The notes under the pieces are model-generated. The model was not told where the DNA came from and searched no databases. It worked only from the letters and a program-made list of their open reading frames with translations. Below are positions 12,101 to 21,100 of a DNA stretch of 25,613 nucleotides, piece by piece (within the stretch, counting starts at the first letter, position 1; every line of letters starts with the position of its first letter). The translations under genes were made by a program, and so were the position numbers. The DNA comes from Apostichopus parvimensis (lineage: Eukaryota; Echinodermata; Holothuroidea; Aspidochirotida; Stichopodidae), in NCBI GenBank assembly GCA_000934455.1, contig KN884079.1:1-25613 (forward strand), given 5' to 3'.

Positions 12101-15100
12101 ACATCTTTTGATTCAATATTAAAATAATAGTTGGATATAAGTCAAATGTTTACCAAGCATTGATTTTAGCGTTTCTTGTTCATTTGAAATGGAAGCTTGA
12201 TGTGTTTAGTTTCAAATAAGAAAAAGTGTCTAACAATGTAACTATTGAAGATCCTGCTAACTATAGAAGATCCTGCTAGGATCGAAACGTCAGGCCAACT
12301 TACTGTACTTTTACACATTCTCCTACACAGGCTCTCTAGTGGATAGGCAGTTTGCCAACAGTTTTATCTTATTTTGAATGTAACTATTGAATGAGAAAGA
12401 TGCGATTCTTATCATTTTTATATATCAAATTTGGCCGTTTTTTCATTGTTATTTTAGTATCTAGTATCAGTTAAATTATTCCCTGAATTGATGAATGGGA
12501 AGATGGAATAGAAATAATTGTGGTTCATCTCGTTTTCTTCCAGTTTCATTCTGTCCAGAAACATTTAACAAGGATGGCTAGAGCTTATGAAGAGGATCAC
12601 GTCGGAGAAACCATCTGGAAACAAGTATCTACTCAAACCGATGCCGAGCAGTTTGGAGGTTTAGGTAAAAAAGAATATATGATCGTCTGCTCAGTCTTAC
12701 ATTCAATTGGAAATAACAACAAACAATATGTTTTTAAAGCAGAAGGAAGTTATTGGCTAGAATTTGGTTCCTGTGGGAATGCAAAGTTTGCAAAGCTCTA
12801 CAAAGGAATCAACAAAATTGCAATTTCTTCCCCATTCTCATGTCCCTTATTACCAAGTGGTGTTTTTGTTTTTACAATGGATATGTTAGAAATAGTTGTA
12901 TGGTAATTTACCTTTCAATGTTTAATGTGTGTATGTTGAATGTTCCCTGTGTTAATTACTGTCTAAACATACAGGATGTACTTTTCATGTAGGTGTAACT
13001 CTATTTATTTATCACTGGCTTAACATACAGGATATACTCTTCTTGTAGGTATAACTCTTTGTATTTATTACTGGCTAAACATACAGGATTTACTTTTCAT
13101 GTAGGTGTAACTCTATGTATTTATTACTGGCTTAACATACAGGATATACTCTTCATGTAGGTGTAACTCTATGTATTTATTACTGNNNNNNNNNNNNNNN
13201 NNNNNNNNNNNNNNNNNNNNNNNNNNNNNNNNNNNNNNNNNNNNNNNNNNNNNNNNNNNNNNNNNNNNNNNNNNNNNNNNNNNNNNNNNNNNNNNNNNNN
13301 NNNNNNNNNNNNNNNNNNNNNNNNNNNNNNNNNNNNNNNNNNNNNNNNNNNNNNNNNNNNNNNNNNNNNNNNNNNNNNNNNNNNNNNNNNNNNNNNNNNN
13401 NNNNNNNNNNNNNNNNNNNNNNNNNNNNNNNNNNNNNNNNNNNNNNNNNNNNNNNNNNNNNNNNNNNNNNNNNNNNNNNNNNNNNNNNNNNNNNNNNNNN
13501 NNNNNNNNNNNNNNNNNNNNNNNNNNNNNNNNNNNNNNNNNNNNNNNNNNNNNNNNNNNNNNNNNNNNNNNNNNNNNNNNNNNNNNNNNNNNNNNNNNNN
13601 NNNNNNNNNNNNNNNNNNNNNNNNNNNNNNNNNNNNNNNNNNNNNNNNNNNNNNNNNNNNNNNNNNNNNNNCATACAGGATATACTTTTCATGTAGGTGT
13701 AACTCCAAAGAAGTTCCTGAATGTTGGTGTAGGTGATTTAGATGTCAATGATGAGACCAGTACCAATGCATCTGAGGATTCGTGGACTAACAGCCCGGTC
13801 GTAACAAACCAATTAGTCGGTAACATATATTCCTTTTCTTGTTTCATCCATTGTTTACTAATATTACTTTAATTCTACCATTGTTTATATTCGTTCTCAT
13901 CTGTACACCTGCTATTGAAAGATTTTTGCTTTCTCAGAATTTTCAAACTTTTTATTTGGTTAAGTCATTGTAAAATATTTCAATGACTTTCTTTGTATTA
14001 CTATGCGAAAAGACACGAACAAATATACTCAATTATGTGTTCTTCTGTAAATGTGTAGAACAGTCTTCCCTCGATGGGAACAAAACCCATCACAGAAAGT
14101 GGGTGAAAACAAAATGGATTGTTAATTTCATGAGACATTGAAAAACTGGAATGATTTTAGAGGAATTGTTAGATCAATTGACCTTCAGATATGGATCCAC
14201 TTGAGTGACTCGGTGATTTATGCTCAAGTGACGAATTGTGTGGTATTGTACTGGCTTCAGGCTGATGTTATTTTTTTCAAAATATGATTCTGTAAATATC
14301 TGTTCAATTCCTGCGTGCGGTAGAATATGACCTCTAATTTTGTCTAATGATAACTAAAACTTCATTCAGCATATGAAATTCAGCCACTTGGGTGACTCAG
14401 TGGTTAAGGCTTTATGAATTGTCTGGTATTGTACTGGCTTCAGTCTGATGTTGTTTTCTTCAAAATATGAGTCTGTAAATATCTGCTCTGTTCATGCATA
14501 TAGTTGAACTTGACCTGAATAGTTGAATTTGAACTGAATTTGACCTGACCAAGTAACCTGATGTTCTCTAATGATAACTAAAACTTCATTCAACCTATGA
14601 GGGGGTGGAATTTTGTCTAGACACATATCTTGCTGTATATAAAAGAGATTGAAATACTAGTAAAGATATGAATTTATAAGGTGGAAGAATAGAGGGCAGT
14701 CTGGTTTTTTTATCAATTGGCCTTCAGATATGGATTCACTTGAGTGACTCATTGATTTATGCTTTATGGATTGTCTGATATTATACCCTCCCTTTAGTCT
14801 GCTGTTGTTTTTCTTCAAACACTAATTTTACCATATTACTAATGTTAACTTAAACATCTGTTAAGTTCTGCATATTGTGGAAACTGACCTCTAAAGTAAC
14901 CTGATATTGTGTAATTATAACTAAACCTTCACTCAGTTCATGATATGTTGGAATCTGTTTTGGAACGTGTCTCGCTCTCAAGAGATTGACTTACTAGTAA
15001 AAAGATGAGTTTTTACAGGTGGAATAATGTAGGGGAGTCTGTGGTATTTAGCATAAACATTTTCAGTTTTCTGTTTTCAGTTTGGAAATACTGACATATT

Positions 15101-18100
15101 TATTTTCTTATCTTGGTAGGAACGTGGCTTGGGTTGTTGGTGGGTAAATGGTATATGTTTGTACTTGATATACATTAACTCCACAAAACATCTTGGTTGG
15201 TGTGCTGTTGTAGCTGAATTTTAGCAAGAACCATTTTCATGAACAGATATTTTAAACTATCTGTTGAAAGCATTGGATTTAAACACAACTGCAAGTTGTC
15301 ATGTGACTCTGATCCCTCACAGTTTTAACATTGTAGTACTTTCTTTCAGATTGTATTAATAGATTTCACCTGATCATGTAGGAAGTATATTCCAAACAAA
15401 CTAAATGTCTCTGTGCTATCTATAATTTCTGACTTTACTCTTCACTTGTTCTGTTGAAGATATCACAAAACCATTGCTTAGGACCAAGGCCTCCCCCGGG
15501 ATCAAAACTAAATCGAGTGTGAGGAACTTACAACATCGAATCAGCACTCTACAACAACAGGTAAATATTACCTCTCATAATCAAAAGCTAAATTTTCATT
15601 CAACTTTCTTTGATTTTTTTCTTCATCCTATATCTAACCTTCTATTTATCATTCTCACACTATGGTTTATGAATATAAGCGAGAGAAAAACCCACACATG
15701 GCAACAGCAAAATGTTTACTGTGTCGTAAAAAATGGTTGCCAGGCTGTCCAGATTTATGAACCTTGTGTTTGAACGAGAAAGTTTGATACATTATTAGCA
15801 CAAAGTAGCTGAACCGGAAAACTCATTAAGTTGAGTGGATGAGGGGATAGGAAAACCTGATATGATTTTCTTTTCCAATTCACTTAACTATAACCCCTTA
15901 TGTCAAATAAAACTTATTTTCTTCTTCAATAAACATGTTGGGAGGGAGTAGGATAGGAGGGTAGGAGAAATGATGATGGACACTACCTAAGGTTTGGCTA
16001 TGCATCTTTAGATTTCTGTTAGCAATTTCATTATATTTACATAATTATTCCATGAAAATACATATTTTATATTCAAGTCGGTAAGTAGTTTGTTGCTCAG
16101 GAAACTGCTGAATTAAGTCTGGTGTAGATAGATAGATAGACAGATAGACAGACAGACAGATAGATAGTATGTGTATCACATATATGTATATACATACAAA
16201 ATGACCCTGCCTGATAACACAATGGGTATATGTCAAATTTTTCTTATGAAGGTTACATTACTCAAGGAAATGAAGAATGCCTTACAGAAGAATCAAGAAG
16301 AGATGAAAGTTAAAAATGAAAGACTGGAAGGAGATTTGAAACTAGCAACCCATCAGCTACAGACAACTAGACAAACTGTACAGGTTAGTCTGTGAGAAGT
16401 ATCCCAACATACGGATAGATTGATTGATAGTCTGTGAGAGGTACACGAACACACGGACAGACCGATTGATAGCTAGTCTGTGAGAGGTACACAAACACAT
16501 GGATAGATTGATTGATAGCTAGGCTGGTGGTGTCATGTATGATGGTTGTAGAGCAGTGACAAGCCCTCTTTACTACTCCTAGACCATTCTACCTTAGACT
16601 GTAAATATTTGCTTTATTGCAGAGGCTCTCCAGAGAGCTTGAGAGCAGCAGGACCGAAAATGCCCTCCTGAAGGAACAATTAACTGAAATAGAATCGCAG
16701 AAAACAGAAGAGAAGAAGATAATAACATCAACTAAGCAGATGGAAGATAGATTGAAGGTAAGTATTCATTTACAGGATATTCTATATAGTAACAGGAACC
16801 ATTTTACATAATTTACCCATTCATCATTATTATTATTATTATACAGTAACATATCATTGATCTCCCCACACCCCCTGCCCCCTCCAATTTAACTAATACT
16901 CAATGCCCATTTCCTCCCATAGTCACCTTGCTCTTGATACCACACATCCCACTTGGTCCATTTGCTTTCCCCACATTATAGTTCATACTTCATATATGTG
17001 TCAGCAAGTCTGTTCCTGTCTTATATATGGACTTGTATTGAGTCCTGTCTTATATCTGGACTTGTATTGAGTCCTGTCTTATATCTGGACTTGTATTGAG
17101 TCCTGTCTTATATATGGACTTGTATTGAGTCCTTTATTGAGCTGCATGCCATCTCTAAGTCACCAAGTGTCTTATTACCTATTTATTGCGATACTAGATG
17201 AAAACACCTGTACAAGGTGTGGTAATTGCGTGGCTAAATATGAAATAAAGATGTCTGGAAATTGCTCAACATACCTAGAAGGTTCTAGTCTTAAAAGAAA
17301 GCTGTTTTTGTTTTGTTTTGTTTTGAGCTAGAGTTGGTCTCAAGTAGTTAGACTGCAAGGGCTAATAGTAAATATTTCTTCTTGTGACATTTGATGATTG
17401 CAGACTCAATCACAGGAGATGGGGAGACAGTCAGGTCTCATCAAAACCTTGAGAGAACAGAATGAAGAGCAGGCTACCACCATACAGACACTGCAAGATA
17501 AGTAAGTATGCCTCGAAATCCTTCCATGTAGTATTTTAGTCCAGTAAGGCTATTAAATAGCAACTGTAGTTACAATTGTATTGTTATATGGGGGGTGGGG
17601 GTGGGTTTGGGGATGGGTTGAAGACTACCATAATTACTTACCTGTTTGGTTGAAGAGTATGGAAATTTTGTATAGGCTGGATGTATGCTCATTGTTCACA
17701 GCCACCACAAACCAGAAGTCTCAATGGGTCAAACAGTTATCATTTTGAAGCATTTCTATTAGAACATATTTTGGGGTTCATTGACTGTTGCGTTTGTACA
17801 ATGTTTGAATTTGGGCTGCTCTGCTATTATAACATAATAAATTCATCATGCCACAAATCTCGACATAATATATGAGAAATGTTTGTTTTGCTATTGCTTA
17901 TTCAGTACTTGTTGGTGGTTTGAATGGGTAGGCACTGAAGACATAGTTTTACTCTAAAATCGTCTTGATTTGTAATGAAAAGTGAATTTTTTTTATGTGT
18001 ACTGCTCAAAATTAAACAAACTTTCTTTCTTTCTTCTCTTCAGGGTTAAAAAGTCAGATAAAGACTCGAAGCAGAAGCGTTCCTTGATCGAAGACCTCCA

Positions 18101-21100
18101 AGGTAAAGCAAGATCTGGAGAACTAGGCAAAGAGAGTCTGAAGGAGCAGTTAGAGGCGGAAGAAAATACAGCCAGGAAGTTTAAAGATGAAGTAACAAAT
18201 AAGAAAATAGGGATGGAATCCTTAAAAAAACAACTCATCGTAGCCAAGAAAGAGAAGGAGAATTATGAACATCGGTGGATAGAGACTAAGAAAGCCCTGG
18301 AGAAGCAGGTAAGGGAGTCCCGGCAAGCCTTTTAAATTCTGTCTTCAAAATGGTTTGTTGTATTTGCAACACATTAAAACTGTTCTTGTATACAAATTAT
18401 CTTAGATTGCAACTATTCTATTCCATATATTTCCCAAGACATCTGTTCCAGTTAGAAACAAGAATTATCACTTAACATCAACCAGCGACATTATTTTGTA
18501 GATATAAAGCACTGCATAATATCCATACATCACTAGCTAATATTTGGCTTTGTCTATTTTTCAAACAGTATTCAGTGCAGTAATTGTTCATGATTACGTG
18601 TTATTACTTATCAGTGAAGGGGGTGGGGGGGGTTGTGGCTAGGCACCCAAAATTATTTAATTTCCCCCTCCAAAAAAGAATTGTCAGAACATTTTAATTT
18701 TTTGGAATGTAGTTTCTACCTGTCACCCAATAAAAGCATTGCCCCTTCCCCTAAAAAGTCTGGCTACACCACCCCTGTTAAGGATGATGGGACTGTTGGA
18801 TTATTGCACCTTTTTGAGTGTGAGAAAGTACTCTTAAGTGGTATGGAACATTACATTAAGTACTTTAGTGAATCTGGTGGAAAGCTGGAATCAGTTTTGT
18901 AATTGTAGTAATGATAGCCAACTGGTTGGTGTAAAAGGGGATTCAGAATCGGTTCCAATTTCTCCAAGAATCACAAATAAACACAACATTGACCATACCA
19001 AGCAATAATGGTATTCCATAGTCCAAAATATAGAAAATTCAAAATAGGAGTGAAAAATTTTGCCAAGGAGATTGTTCTCAAAAAAATCTCTGAAATTGTT
19101 TTTTTTTTTACACAACTGATTTTGCTTTAATCATTCAGAAATCTCTGACAGACCTATCACGTTCGAGACAGCAAGAAGCGGAGAAATCGCTGAACCAGCT
19201 AGAAGCCTTGGCTGCAGAACAGCTTCAGGGATTGACTCAACAGTCAGAGGAGACGATGAAAGCAGCAAGGAGAGAATTGAAGGAACTCAGGAACAGACAG
19301 AGAGAATACAGGAGAGTCATCAAGGCTAGTTACTTAAGTCCATTATGTATTATGAAACACCTAACAGAAAACACATTATGGCATTATGACAGGTTTGTGT
19401 ATTGTAAGGTCAACAATTCTGGGAGGTGGACAAGTGAATTATCAAGGAAAATCTAGCCAAGGATTTACAGTGTACGATACCAGAAAAAATTATGATCATT
19501 ATTTGTTTATATATTCTCATATTTTTCTCATAAAGAAGACTTTTGTTAGATGTGACAAGGGCTCCATAGAATTGGTTGTACTACCTCTGGTGAAAATAGG
19601 GAATCTAAGGGGGAGTTTTTGCTCTAAACTTATTATCTTGCAGTAATGTATATGTATGTATGTATGTATTTTAGATCCTCCTGCAAGCAGGAACTCGCGA
19701 AGAAGCCATCATTGGCTTATCAAAGCCACAAGCTGACCGAATTCCGTCTCTTAGATTGATATTTAACGTCCATGATTATGAATTGTCAATTTTCAACAAC
19801 TCTGTAACTGGACAACATACATTAATCTAGGAGTGACTCGAACTCGGGACCTTATGATTGAAAGGCACCGGCGTTAACCTCTGAGCTAACACTACACAGT
19901 AAAAACTAAAACACACAGTAAAAAACACTCCATATGTAAAAAGATAAGCAGTTAAAAGAGGGTGTTTGTTTGTTTTGAATTTAGGATCTTGCCGTGGAGG
20001 TATCCAATGAGACCAAGCATTATCAACCTAAACCTCAATCAGAGGTAGTAGACCCACTCCTCTCAGCCAGAGAACAGTCTCTGGCATCATCTCTCTTAAA
20101 CTTGAGTGCCGAGGATTGGCAGGAATTTATTGATGAAGATCATGGGGGTGATGAACACAAGAAGGTGAGGATTTTTGCATCTCTTTATTTTTTTTTTTAA
20201 ATGTAAGGTTTGACCATCCCAAATCCTCCCTAAAGGTTTCATTTCTGTTACGAATGTATCGTGATAGATGAAGGTTTTTTTTTTAATACTTAGTCAGCTG
20301 GAACAAACTAGATTTGCATTCCTCCACAGCTATGAGATCAGGCATGTGATAGGATTTCCCTGTGATAACTCCCTGTGTGAGAAGTCCCATTTCATAATTA
20401 GTTTTTGTATGTGAGCAAAATATGAATACATAGGGATACAGGGTATGTTATTTCTGTTGTATTTATTGCAGTTGTCACAAAACTATCTAAAACTTCGGAC
20501 ATTGGTACATCTAAAAAATTCCGACAAAAACTAAATTCTTATACTTTGTAGTAACTCCACCCCAAAACTCATTGCATAACTCATTAACATTGCATACCCT
20601 ACATATGTATATTACTGAGTGATATGAATATGCATCATGTTTGTGGCAGGATGAAAGTGTTCAAGGACACATCGAGGGTTAACAAAATACAAAAATACCC
20701 AGGAAAGGAAAAAGGACAGAGCTTGATTAGGGCTCAGTAAAGACTAAAAGGTTTGGCCACACCAGCTTTGTTCTTGTAAATTTGTTACGAGGTGACATCT
20801 GGACAGCATATACCTCCTGTCATCAAGTCAAGCATGTTTAACGTAACGTAATGTGCTGTTTGCGATCAGGTCTTCCTTTGTTCTCATATACATATTTGAC
20901 TTTCTTTTTTTCAGGGAGAGAATTTAACAGAAGAGTTTGACAAACTGAACAAAATCTTGGAATCAAAGGTTTGATTTCATTCATTTGGTTTTATTCATAT
21001 CAACTAGTTTATACTTTTTTCAAAAATTGTATAAAAAATATATAAATTTTTGCAAAATTACCAAATATTCACACAAACTTCCTTTAATATGAAACAAATC

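Larger units (their letters stand above)
10931..12543. other. Intron 14 (large), with array and insertion
   Basis: 1613 bp. It contains the 40-bp x3 array and the hammerhead-like insertion, both listed separately. A GC-richer stretch at about 11470-11560 includes GGGGGAGGGG and CCCTCCCCTCCC, which could fold back on each other. No coding sequence was recognised. Confidence 0.6.

Noticed and set aside
12665-12906. Continuation of the exon 15 frame to a stop at 12906
   Set aside because: It follows a usable donor, has no centlein-like content, and the phase fits exon 16 exactly.
12967-13185. CRISPR-like array of spaced repeats
   Set aside because: The copies are contiguous tandem units without unique spacers, in a eukaryotic intron.
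13171-13872. Long open frame of over 200 codons through the N run, on both strands
   Set aside because: The frame is open only because the gap is unreadable; the supported coding part is exon 16.
14380-14440. tRNA-derived SINE head (GTGACTCAGTGGTTAAGGC)
   Set aside because: No box B at the right distance and no tail; the similarity to box A is probably chance within a local repeat.
19676-19760. An extra CNTLN exon after TATTTTAG
   Set aside because: The sequence is the SINE tail and body, and exons 22 and 23 already join in phase with a continuous match to centlein.
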